Positions 1 through 9,654 of a DNA stretch of 64,000 bases are shown piece by piece. The DNA lies in NCBI GenBank assembly GCA_030620095.1, contig JAUTXW010000059.1, positions 850,001-914,000 of the forward strand, written 5' to 3'. The DNA comes from Kuschelorhynchus macadamiae. Lineage: Eukaryota > Arthropoda > Insecta > Coleoptera > Curculionidae. The notes below the pieces were generated by a model. The model saw nothing but the letters and a program-made list of their open reading frames with translations, was not told the DNA's origin and searched no databases. Position 1 is the first letter of the stretch, and every line of letters begins with the position of its first letter. The translations under genes and the position numbers were made by a program.

Positions 1-620
1 TGTCAAACTCGGTATCTCAAATATGAGGGCCTTGCGGACACATGTTTATATGAACTTTTAGTCCTAAAATGAGGCAAAAAATTACGTCTTTAAATTTTAG
101 CCATCATTTAAAAAATCCTCTGGAGAAAGTCACTATAAGTTTTTTTTTCAATTTATATTTCCAAATTTTGGGTTTTCTTGAAAAGTAATGCAACTTGTTT
201 AATGCGGTAAGATACACCGTTTTCGAGAAAAATGTCTTCATTAAAAATTAAACCTTTTTGTAACTAAATAATTAAATCCTTCCGTTTCTTCTTTCAACTG
301 AAAAGTATGTGAACAATTTTAATATCAATTTTTCTCGAAAACGAGGTATTATCCTATAAAATTAAACCATGAGTTCTTTTCTAGAAAATCCTACATTTTT
401 ATAATTTGGAATGGAAAAATGAAAAAAATCTACGCTGAAAAAATTAGGAAACGGACTTTTCCCTTTCCCCCTGATTTAGTAGTGATGCTTTTAGCTTCAA
501 GATTGGAGCATATAAAAATTACTAAAATACCCAAATTTCATAATCTAGCCCTCAAACGCAATCCTCGTCATCGACGTATTTTTAAAAGCACTAACGCTAG
601 TGATATTTGTTAAACAAGTT
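1..620. repeat. interspersed repeat fragment with inverted TTTTCGAGAAAA motif
   Basis: AT-rich sequence without a believable gene. A 16-bp motif CGTTTTCGAGAAAAAT at 218-233 recurs as its exact reverse complement at 328-343, and both halves have similar surroundings. That suggests a small inverted-repeat mobile element or part of one. The left edge is cut by the window. The 64-codon open frame at 419-613 has no recognisable domain and I regard it as chance. Confidence 0.35.
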
Positions 621-659
621 ACTTAGAAAATCGTTTCTCTGAATTTTCCGGAAAAATTA

Positions 660-1240
660 GATGCACTCGATATATTACCCCCGTGAAAACTCTCAGAATT
701 ATGCCGTTTTCTGCTCTTTTAAATAGGTAGTGGATTTGATCATTCTAGAGTAATTTTTTGTTTCATTGTAGGGTTTTGCCGAATTTATTTCTGATTTTAC
801 TGTTACATGTTTATATAGAATTGTCCTTTGAGCACACATAAATGTCATCTGTAAACTAGATAAGTCTAATCTTATCATTAAATAAGCGCTTCAAATTATA
901 TATGCATTTACCATATAGGTGGGGATGCTGCCTTGAGATAAACCAATCCGAGCTACTCTGAATTCTGCCAGGCCTGCAACCGTCCTTATGTAGAGTAAAC
1001 GAACGTAATATAAGTGACAAATGTTATGGATTACTTCTGAGGGATTTCTAGTATTTTCATTTTAGTTACTGTAATTTTTTAGTTAACGTTACCATAAGCA
1101 CCTTGGATGTCCATTAAAAGTGCCGAAGTATTCTGATTCTCCGTAAAACTGAAATTAATATCTGTGATAAAACCATCGATAGTTTCTAGGTTTTTTAATT
1201 ACGAAAAATGTTATTATAGGTATTTATTGTTTTTTAATCA
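660..1240 (-). pseudogene. LINE reverse transcriptase remnant
   Basis: The minus strand shows, in order, an ALLMDIQGAYGNVN block (family consensus: D-x-x-x-AYDNV, the first catalytic Asp), then GLSQGSI (consensus GLPQGS), then FTDDI near 841-855 (consensus FADD, the catalytic Asp pair). Frameshifts separate the blocks. Together they identify an RT palm domain of an insect LINE. It completes the element that begins with ORF1 near 2740. Confidence 0.6.
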
Positions 1241-1799
1241 CGTCCATTTGAAATGATCGACTTTCTGGATGTTTCTATTACTGAAAACTTCTTTCTTTAC
1301 TTCTACATCGGGGGCGTAATAAGGAGTCAATTTATTTTGCAACTCTTTCATCACCCTGCTCTTCAATGCTGCAAGGAATTTGGTTATCTTGTTTTCTATT
1401 TTTAATTTTCTAATTTTCTGCGACATCATTTCTAGTAGAACAAGGCATAAGCAGTAACTTTTCTATTTTTTTCCTCTTCTTTAATAGTTTTTTTTTGGTA
1501 GTTGCATCGACTTTTCTGTACTTTACGAAAGTTACAATATTTTGGTTATTTTATATTCTAAACATTTTTCTTCCCTTTTTAAAATTTTGCGCATTACATT
1601 GGTTGTTTCACCAAAATTTTCCTCCCTTTAATTTGTTTTTATTTATTTGAGGAATTTGAATATGTTGTTCCAGTATTTCCTTTAATAATTTAACAAATTC
1701 CTTATAACCATTATCTGGAAAATTTCAAAATTCGATATATAAGATTCCCAGTTGACTTTTTTCATATTACATTTTCTATGTTGTTTAACTTATAAAAGT

Positions 1800-1945
1800 T
1801 ATGATATGATCTGAGCCATATGCATCATCTTATGTATCCCAGTCTACAAGAGGCTGGAAACATGGGGATATTAAGGTAAGGTCTATTTCCGAATTGCCAC
1901 CTCCAGAAGAGTTAAGTCGAGTTTAGTTACCAGTGTTCAAATAAA
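1800..1945 (-). pseudogene. LINE AP-endonuclease C-terminal remnant
   Basis: One minus-strand frame reads PTRLN-like, then EIDLTLISP, then an imperfect AYGSDH. Retroelement exonuclease-endonuclease-phosphatase (EEP) domains end with this order: a PTR block, an S-x-IDLTL block and a terminal SDH. The terminal histidine motif is catalytic in the family. Stops interrupt the frame, so no active enzyme is encoded here. Confidence 0.5.
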
Positions 1946-2399
1946 TATAATTTATTTGCATCTACTGATTCTAATAAAGTCGTTATCTGTATCTTTATAT
2001 CATTGTCTGAACATCCCCATGCTAAGTCGTCGCTTTATGGCTATTAGTCATATCTCATACATTTTATATATTCAGGAGAATAATAACAATGCTTTTAAGT
2101 TTACAAGTCTAAAGACTTGTAATTATAAATTTTGCGATGCAACTTAGACTTATTTTTTCTTAATATTTGTTTTTGGGCAATATTTGACAGTACTAGAGTA
2201 ATTTGATGTTGCAAATATATTTAAGACTTCTGTTGAGATACGACCGACAGTCAGTCAAATAAATGGATATATTGTATTGAGAAAAACGTGTATTCAAAGT
2301 AAGAACGAAGTTAATAACATAATTTAACTAATTAGTAGTAATAACATTTTAATACTTAATCGAAACAAAACAAGAATTGTTTGTGTTTTGAGTTTAATA

Positions 2400-2740
2400 T
2401 AGTGTATCAATATCTATGTATGATATTACCCTTTGCCTTAGAACTAAATCTTTTGGCATAAAGGCTTCTAAGTTTTATTTTTCCAATTCTTTAGAAGTTA
2501 GCAATGCATTTGGTGAATTAATATCCTTAAAATCTACTCTTACTCTATTTCGTTCAGCGCGTTCGAATTCCTTTATTTTATTTTCCGGCTCTAGATGTAC
2601 TGAATAAATTATATCATTTACATTTAGAGCACTTAATTTACCCTTGAAGTTTTGAAAAACATTTTCTATTAAAATGTGAAACGGATCCGAATTATTTTGT
2701 ACATAAAATGGTTTTTTCTCGTTTCATGACAATTAATTTG
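2400..2740 (-). pseudogene. LINE ORF1-like remnant
   Basis: Minus-strand translation gives a stretch of acidic and basic residues with the pattern RNRVRVDFKDINSPNALL followed by an EAFMPKDLVLRQR-like segment. In insect LINE ORF1 (gag-like nucleic-acid chaperone) proteins the same type of region lies just before the zinc knuckles. Several stops and at least one frameshift break it. It lies upstream, in minus-strand sense, of the endonuclease and RT pieces, as ORF1 should. The family call rests on pattern memory and would need a profile search. Confidence 0.4.
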
Positions 2741-3600
2741 TGCTAACTAGAGTTTATGCGTTCACGAACCTGATAATGCCCCTACGAATAGTCAACACAG
2801 ATTTAACGTGCTGGTACTTTGGTATCGCTTAGGAATTTTATCACTTCTCATAAACTCGATAAGATAATCTCTGTGCGAACGCTCTGGTTTGCCTGAAATA
2901 TATTTCTATAATATTGTTGTGTAAAAGTTTTTATAACTCATATTATAGGACAAAGTTTTATTATACACCTTACACAATAGGAATAAAATTATTTTATAAT
3001 TAAGATATAACTATATAGAACAATATACATTTTGCTTATATTAAAATTCCTAAAACTTGTTATAAAAACTGAAATATTAAATAAAAAAGTGTCAAAATAG
3101 ACGGTCGATCACATACAGAATAAATTCACCACTTTTAAACGTTTGTGTCGCAACTTAATCGAAATATTAGGTTCTGTATTTGTTTAGAAATTTGCACGCG
3201 TAATTTAATTTACATACTAGCAACACTAGTGAAATTGTGCTGAGCTACACGGGAATCTCTCGATAGATCCTTTAATGAAAAGTTGCGATCTATTTAGGGT
3301 TATTTAACTTTAGATGAACCGTCTCTGCGGAGTATTATCTATCTGTCTTTGCTACATTTTAATAAACTTCGATGTGGAAAACTTAATTACAAATTAATAG
3401 TAAACAGGTATGTATACCTATGTATATTAGCGGATAGAGGTGACAAAAGATGACAAAAACATGATTTTTCGGAAAAAAAAGTCCCTCTTCATAAAAACTT
3501 AATCTTATTAAAAAAATAAGATTTACCTTGCAAATTTTTCATTTTATGATAACATAAAAACAAAAATATAAAATGTTATAAAAGGAATCTAATATCGGGT

Positions 3601-4020
3601 ATGCGGTCTGTAGGTCAAATAAATAACTAATTTACTTCTGACATCCTCTATATTTCGTCATTTATTTATGACTTCATCAGGAGGAAACGCTAAAATACAC
3701 CACAGATTAAAATGATATCAAACTAAAAAAAAACAGTTAAGACTTACAAGTGAAGTTACAAAAACATGGCTACATGCATTTCAACACACAGTAGAACGTT
3801 AAATTAGGAAGAATACAACCACACGAATATTAAAATGTTGATAACAAGTAGAACTTAACAACTAGCAAGACATTTATATATACATTTATTTATTTATTTT
3901 TTTGAATAATAAGAACTATTTTAATTTTTTGTGGAAACAGAAACATTGATAAACAGTTTTATGTACATATTGAAGTTCGTGGAATATTTATATTATTGTA
4001 TTTAAGTTATTTTATTTTTT
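3601..4020 (-). repeat. PLE terminal repeat, left inverted copy
   Basis: Reverse complement of 4217-4611 with only scattered differences over about 400 bp. A short AT-rich extension near 3890-3960 differs between arms. It carries the inverted copy of the hammerhead-like core. Confidence 0.8.
3644..3685 (-). ncRNA. hammerhead-ribozyme-like core, inverted copy
   Basis: Base-for-base the reverse complement of the 4527-4568 motif, with the same core strands, stem II and stem I. Identity over the whole core in both arms shows either recent duplication or conservation. Confidence 0.55.
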
Positions 4021-4021
4021 T

Positions 4022-4198
4022 AAGAAAGAGGATCACAATTTTGATTACGAAAACATACAAATTCTGGAATATGAAAATAATTACAGAAAAAGGCTATTTC
4101 TGGAAATGGTACATATCAACAACGAAAATAATTCAGTTAATTCTAGATCTGACATCCAACAGCTGAGCACCATTTATTGCAATCTGTTAAACAAATGA
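4022..4198 (+). pseudogene. PLE GIY-YIG endonuclease C-terminus (truncated)
   Basis: 58 codons are open to a TGA at 4196-4198 in one frame. The translation contains NFDYENIQILEYENNYRKR, then LFLEMVHI, then SDIQQLSTIY. PLE GIY-YIG domains end with the same order: a HEFDF-NTKIL block, an E-NY-KR-LEMI block and a D-x-x-L-x-x-x-Y tail. The catalytic GIY-YIG core itself lies upstream and is missing because of the 5' truncation. The coding end abuts the right-hand terminal repeat, as in a genuine PLE 3' end. Confidence 0.75.
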
Positions 4199-4216
4199 AT
4201 TCTTTGCCTTGTTCAA

Positions 4217-4611
4217 CAAAAAACAAATAACTTAAATACCATAATATAAATATTCCACGAACTTCAATATGTACATAAAACTGTTTATCAATGTTTCTTT
4301 TTCCACAAAAAAATAAAATAAATAAATGTATATATAAACGTCTTGCTAGTTGTTAAGTTCTACTTGTTATCAACATTTTAATATTCTTGTGGTTGTATTC
4401 GTCCTAATTTAATGTTCTACTGTGTGTTGAAATGCATATAGCCATGTTTTTGTAACTTCACTTGTAAGTCTTAACTGTTTTTTTTTTAGTTTGATATCAT
4501 TTTAATCTGTGGTGTATTTTAGCGTTTCCTCCTGATGAAGTCATAAATAAATGACGAAATATAGAGGATGTCAGAAGTAAATTAGTTATTTATTTGACCT
4601 ACAGACCGCAT
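4217..4611 (+). repeat. PLE terminal repeat, right copy
   Basis: Directly follows the GIY-YIG stop codon and ends at ACAGACCGCAT. It pairs with 3601-4020. It contains the hammerhead-like core at 4527-4568 and long AT tracts. Confidence 0.8.
4527..4568 (+). ncRNA. hammerhead-ribozyme-like core in PLE terminal repeat
   Basis: CTGATGA (4532-4538) and GAAA (4556-4559) are the two invariant hammerhead strands. Between them GTCAT (4540-4544) and ATGAC (4551-4555) form a perfect 5-bp stem II. TCCTC (4527-4531) pairs with GAGGA (4564-4568) as stem I. Only TATA is left for stem III and the cleavage-site UH, giving the very short stem III known for PLE hammerheads. One extra A (4539) sits at the base of stem II. 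Self-cleavage is inferred from the motif, not shown. Confidence 0.6.
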
Positions 4612-4653
4612 TTAGATTCCTTATTTATCTTAGTACGGTCATGAGCATCTAAA

Positions 4654-4656
<3 letters not shown>

Positions 4657-4716
<60 letters not shown>

Positions 4717-4725
4717 TATATATGC

Positions 4726-4789
<64 letters not shown>
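4657..4789. repeat. (TA)n microsatellite
   Basis: About 133 bp of alternating TA, interrupted once near 4714-4729 by GCATATATATGCATG. It lies 45 bp past the PLE end. The repetitive open frame here is an artefact of the dinucleotide. Confidence 0.95.
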
Positions 4790-4793
<4 letters not shown>

Positions 4794-4859
4794 TATAACA
4801 TATTCAACAATTACTTTATTCAAAAATAGGCAACCACATATCACTCTTTTCACAGCTTA

Positions 4860-6190
4860 TCGTTATCTTATTAAATTATTTTGGTCAGCAAAAAACAAAG
4901 GATTTTTACAACTCATTTTGTCATCACTCCAAACTGCCCGTTAAAAATAGTAATACCATCTATTCATGGAAGACACACATTTAACGCTAGGAAAACTAAT
5001 TATTGCGTTTAAGATAACTTATAACGAATTAGAGTTAAACACCATATGACTTCCTCGTATATGGCTTGTGATTGGTTAATATCAGTATGTAGAGTAGTCT
5101 GTTGTCACGGAAATTACTGTTAAAGTATAATAATTAATATCTTTAGAGAAAATTCTCTTCTTAATATTATAATAACAAGGCTTGCAGTGCGTATATAGAC
5201 ATTGCTTCTTTTGACGAACCAAAAAAAAAGATCTTCAGTTTTTGTTTTTTACCTAATTTTTAGCGTTAATAATAAGAACAACCAAAAAAAATAGGTTAAC
5301 TATAAGTAAAACTGGCTCTGGAAGGGAGGGGGAAAGAAGGTCCTTATTTTATACTATTTCTATCATTTTAGGTTAACCCCCAAACCTCCCCCACCCCTTC
5401 TATACGCCACTGGGACTTAGTGATCCCTACAATAATAGTATTGTAAATCCGTTTGTTAATCTACAGCTTCACTATTTCCTTATTAAGGGCATTTTAAAAC
5501 ACTGTTGCTTTCACTTAGTAAAAATTATGTATAAATGTCCGTGTATTAATTTCTAGCACTAGCTTCTAGCTAATATTTAATTATTACATGTTTTATCTTT
5601 TCTTCCGTTGATTATTAACAAACATTTTTATAAAAAAAAAATCAAATGGATTCCGTGTTTATCAGTTAGTCTATAAAAATAAATATTGAATTAAAATTTA
5701 CACGGAGTGGTTGCACTTTCCATTTTGTTCTATATTTATCTTATTGTTATTCTTGAATATCTAAAAACTAATTTTCACTGTAAGCAATTTTAAAATGCAA
5801 ATGAAAGAAATACATTTTCCTATAAATCCGTTATATGAAATAACACATCTCAGGGACAAAATTAAATAAAGGCAAGTATTTCCCAAATTGCCTTTAGGAA
5901 ACCAATTAATTTGTATTTAATTCTTCCTAGAATTTGGCATTATTTAACTCTGGTTCGATATCAAGTATCCTTCCGAAGATCTATTAGATCTATATAGACA
6001 TAGATATCCAATAGATTTGAGGGAATAACAGCTGTTAAAGAGTTGTCTGTAAGGATGCTTTATGCGTGCATGAAGATTCCTCAAGGCTACCAAAGACGAG
6101 AGGTCAGGCTTGATTTTTGTTACAAATCATTTTATAAACTATAACATGGAGTAGTTGATTTCGTACAAAATTATTTTGAACAGATTAAAA
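4860..6190. other. no gene seen; possible transposon end at 5400
   Basis: AT-rich with no coding signal that I can support. At 5401-5412 the sequence TATACGCCACTG, reading CAGTGGCGTATA on the minus strand and preceded by a C-rich run, resembles the terminal bases of hAT-type elements such as the one at 59405. I could not find its partner end. Confidence 0.3.
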
Positions 6191-6192
6191 CA

Positions 6193-6366
6193 TCTGGAAA
6201 GGAACATTATCATTATGATGGTTATAAACAAGTTCGCAAGCGCCGTTCTGATGAGCAGTTTGCTGATGAAAATTATATTTCGGGAACCCGAGAAAAATTC
6301 AGATTAAGTAATACTTATTTCATGGTAGTAGGTACTATCTTTCAGCACTTTACAAAAATGATTTAA
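6193..6366 (+). pseudogene. ZMYM1/hAT-like protein fragment
   Basis: 58 codons are open to a TAA in one frame, rich in charged residues, with YKQVRKRRSDEQFADE followed by TREKFRLSNTYFMVV. Insect ZMYM1-like (TTF-type, hAT-derived) proteins have a similar order: an arginine/lysine-rich RKRKADE stretch, then G-REKFR and a hydrophobic VIID-like helix. The fragment stops where foldback copy A begins. No further exons of it are visible. The family assignment is from pattern memory and moderate at best. Confidence 0.35.
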
Positions 6367-6394
6367 AGCGTTATATTGACATATTTTTTTTTCT

Positions 6395-7735
6395 ACACTG
6401 CTGGAACTTCGAAGTGCACCAAGGAAGTTTTTACTGGAAATTAAAAATGAAATATTTTCAAAACGGATGACGATTTTGAGTTACGATTTTCGGCGTTTGT
6501 TTCACCAATTTCTAGAGTATGCAGCTCGATAAGGACAGGTTCTGACTCCATCACAACTGTCTTATACAGGGTGTTTTATAAAACCCTGTCATTTTTTGAA
6601 AAGTTTGTTCGACCAGAAATCTTACTGTGGAACATTTCTTTTTCTGTTTGTACAACCAGAATTATCTAGAGCTAGGAACAAAAAAATAATTTCCAGCGGA
6701 TATGACATTTTTTCTTGCTTTCCGACGTACAGGGAAAAAATTGATTTTTTTAAAAATGATCTGCTGAACAAAGCCCTCTTATGGCAATCAGATTCAGTAT
6801 GAAGTATCAGATTATGAACAGGGTTGATACCCTTAAGTATTTCACTATAAATATTGTATACAGGGTGCACCAAAAACTCTACAGATTCTAAATTTTAACA
6901 ATATTGAATTCCTGCTCCGGAAGGTAGGTAGTATTGCAGACCATTCTTACCCACTATATTATTGGGACATATTCTCAGTTAATTCGAAATAATGGCCAAG
7001 CAGTTTAAGTAAGTGTATAAATAAAAATAACATGTGAAACTGTAAATAAAAGGCAATTTTTTATTTTATATTAAGAAATTGTTTTAAATATCTGTGAAGG
7101 AACTAGAGCAAATTCCAAATGTAAAAAAACTGTTTCGGTAAAAATGTCCATTATTACTAAAACTGGCATTAGAAGCAACATCGAATTCAAGATTGATAAA
7201 AAAAACCAAACCGAATAAATCACTATTTAATGTTCACTACTTCATAGTTTTTGGTGAACCCTGTATACAATATTCATGTTGGAAAATTTAAGGGTGCCAA
7301 CGCTGTTTATAATCTGATACATATACCTTTGTTTTCCACAAGTGGGTTTCGTTCAGTAGATTATTTAAAAAAATCAATTTTTCGAAAAAACCCCGTACGT
7401 CGGAAACGAAGAAAAAATTTCAAAATAGCTAGAATTTGTTTTTTCATACCTAGCTCTAAATTATTTTGGTTGCAAAGAGAAAAGGAAATCTTCCCTATTA
7501 AGAGCTCTGGTCGGGCAAACTTTTAAAAGCTTTACAGTGTCTTATATAACTCTCTGTATAAGACAGTTGCAATGGTGTTCTGAGGCTGCCCTTATTGGGC
7601 TGCATACTATAGATATTGATAAAACAAAAGCCGACAACCGCAACTCAAAATCTTCATCCGTATTGAAAATATTGCTTTTTGAATTTCCAGTAAAAATGTC
7701 CTTGGTGCACTTCGAAATTCCAGCAGTTTATAACT
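6395..7735. mobile_element. long foldback element, copy A
   Basis: Left arm (about 6400-6890) and right arm (about 7245-7730) are reverse complements over roughly 490 bp. They start at a TTCCAGCAGT-like end and both contain ACAGGGTG/CACCCTGTATA motifs. A ~350-bp spacer separates them. Copy B at 54240-56315 has the same arms and spacer in the same order. Open frames at 6596-6873 and 7251-7776 lie inside the arms and are mirror artefacts. Flanks 6119-6192 and 7729-7800 are similar to each other in direct orientation. Confidence 0.75.
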
Positions 7736-7819
7736 CATTTTATAAACTACAAGATAGAATCACTGATCTCGTATGAAATTATTTTGAACAGTTTGAAACC
7801 CGCAACGAGTCGCAGGGAT

Positions 7820-7888
7820 GAACGGGCCCCTCCACGCTATGCGGATGAATCAACGAATGGACGAATGAACGAATAGTGAGTAGCTAGC
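7820..7888. repeat. fragment of the GCTACTCA-ended MITE
   Basis: Contains AATCAACGAATGGACGAATG and ends GAATAGTGAGTAGCTAGC, matching the right end of the complete MITE at 39519-39848. The left end is missing. Confidence 0.5.
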
Positions 7889-7917
7889 ATTAGAATAGAA
7901 TTAGGCTGATGGATAGA

Positions 7918-8440
7918 AAATTGTCATATCTGAGTGTCCGGTGTATTAATTCTGTAGTGCACCTCTATTTTGACGATACCCTTGACAAGTTTTCTAGCTT
8001 AAAAGCGGAATGGGCCCTTTAGTCGATTATACGTTATCTGTGCGTGCGAAAACATGGTCAAAATGTCTCTGGTTATCTAACAAAGTGCAGTTCCAAAATT
8101 CTCCAATTTCTAATATAGAAGCTTTGCTGAGACTTCACCTCACTCTAGCAACATATATTTGAGCGCTCTATTGGCGTTTTAGAAAGAATCAAAACTTTCA
8201 CCAGAAATCAGTTTATGGAGAGAAAATTAACATATCTGTGCGTTCTGGGTATCAATTTTGTGGTGCACCTCGATTTGAAGATATCAATAATACGTCTTCC
8301 AGCTTAAAAATGAGAAGATTCCTATTTTAGATACATATAATTGGAGTAAGCAGTTAACCATTTGTGACAGGACGGGCCATACAAATAATTAACGTACGGA
8401 CCAAAGCAAAGTGAAAACCTTTGTGGTTACCTACTAAGAT
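7918..8440. repeat. two diverged tandem units of about 305 bp
   Basis: Landmarks recur in order: AAAATTGTCATATCTGAGTG near 7918 against AAAATTAACATATCTGTGCG near 8223, GTAGTGCACCTC against GTGGTGCACCTC, TTTTCTAGCTTAAAA against TCTTCCAGCTTAAAA, and a CTCTGGTTATCTA/TTGTGGTTACCTA pair. The offset is about 305 bp. No gene is visible. Confidence 0.5.
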
Positions 8441-9410
8441 TCAATAAAAAATGCAAAAATTAAAATTTCCAACTAAATACTCTTTTTGAGGCAAAACTGG
8501 TAAATGGCTACCAGGTATTATTTTTAGCTGTTCCAAATCAAATTGTTTTTATTAAAAATGTAGTTGTTTGGTAAGTATGTAGCATATATTTGTTTTTTAG
8601 AAGGATTTTTTTATTTATAAAAACCCGCCACAGTCAAACAAAAAAATCGCCTTATTTAAAGTAAAAATACTCTAAATTTTTATAAAAATAAACATCTTCA
8701 TATAAAAGTATTTATTTTATATAAACTTGTTGAATTAAAGTAATAAATAAGGAATGTGTATTTTAAATGCTTTAAAAATCGTGTAATTCAATTAGGAGAT
8801 CCCGGTTCTTGTGATTAAACCGTATATGTGTTAAATTACATTTCGACGTTTTAACTTTCTTATACCTATATCTTTAGGCATATTTACTATCTTAAACCAG
8901 AACCCTCAATGAACTCTAAGATATTTAGATCGGAGTTTTAACCCGACTGGTGCTCACCAAATTGTGACTCAATATAAAAATCGATTTCCTTGGCGAACCA
9001 CAGGAGATGGAATATATTTTTCCATTCGAATATTCTTATAAATGCCGTCAATGGTGATGCTATATATCCTTTTTAATAAAACAAAAATCGTGATTTAGAT
9101 ATCACTGCTTTACATTAGATTTTAATATAACATAGAAAATTGATAATTTTAAGGCAGGATATGCCTATAACATTGCTGTTATTTATTTTCATGGCTAGAA
9201 AGACTACTTAAATTAATATCAAAATATTAAAAGTTTCAACTAAAATGTATCCAAACGGTCAGTTTTCTAAATGTATTTGATTAAAAGATGAAGACTGGTA
9301 CATAAGAACATTACGTAAATAGAAAATCAATTGAAGTCAGTAGTTACCTAAATGCAAACTATTATACTACTATATATCACTATTTAGCCCAGAAGCAATG
9401 GATTAATTAT
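8441..9410. other. no gene seen
   Basis: AT-rich sequence up to the hAT target duplication. I see no coding frame, RNA gene or repeat that I can support. Confidence 0.5.
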
Positions 9411-9418
9411 TAACTAAT
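9411..9418. repeat. hAT target-site duplication, left
   Basis: TAACTAAT, identical to 14229-14236. Confidence 0.9.
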
Positions 9419-9654
9419 CAGAGCTGTGATAAGTACTCAGCCAAAGTACTTAACAAATAACTCGTGTCATGTATTTGATTTTAAAAATCTACTTAGCAGT
9501 ATTTTGCAAAAGTGCTTAAAACATTCAGTATTTTACTTAAAAATTAAAATTTAAGTATAAGTATTAAGTACACGCTCTATATAATTTTAAGTACATTTCC
9601 TAAGTACTTAAAATATATCTATAATGATATAAGTATGTAGTCGATTTTTAACTA

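Larger units (their letters stand above)
600..2750 (-). mobile_element. decayed non-LTR retrotransposon (LINE), minus strand
   Basis: Reading the minus strand from 2750 down to 600, fragments appear in the order expected for an I/jockey/R1-type LINE: an ORF1-like region near 2740-2400, an apurinic-type endonuclease C-terminal piece near 1945-1800, and reverse transcriptase pieces near 1240-660. All are interrupted by stops and frameshifts. Order and strand agree, so one old element is more likely than three separate ones. I cannot assign the clade with certainty and see no tail or target duplication. Confidence 0.6.
3580..4615 (+). mobile_element. Penelope-like element 3' end flanked by inverted terminal copies
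   Basis: Two long arms, about 3601-4020 and 4217-4611, are nearly exact reverse complements. The ~195-bp centre encodes the last 58 codons of a PLE GIY-YIG domain ending at a TGA. AAGGAATCTAA outside the left arm is also repeated, inverted, outside the right arm. PLEs are known for terminal repeats in mixed or inverted orientation and for 5' truncation, which fits. The RT domain is absent. A TA array begins 45 bp downstream. Confidence 0.8.

Noticed and set aside
4599..4853. 84-codon minus frame with Tyr-Ile repeats
   Set aside because: Same artefact over the shorter TA array.
6622..6873. 83-codon minus frame resembling the plus frames at 7251 and 55846
   Set aside because: The resemblance comes from the inverted arms of the foldback element, not from a gene family; no domain is present and the stretch is mutually inverted repeat.
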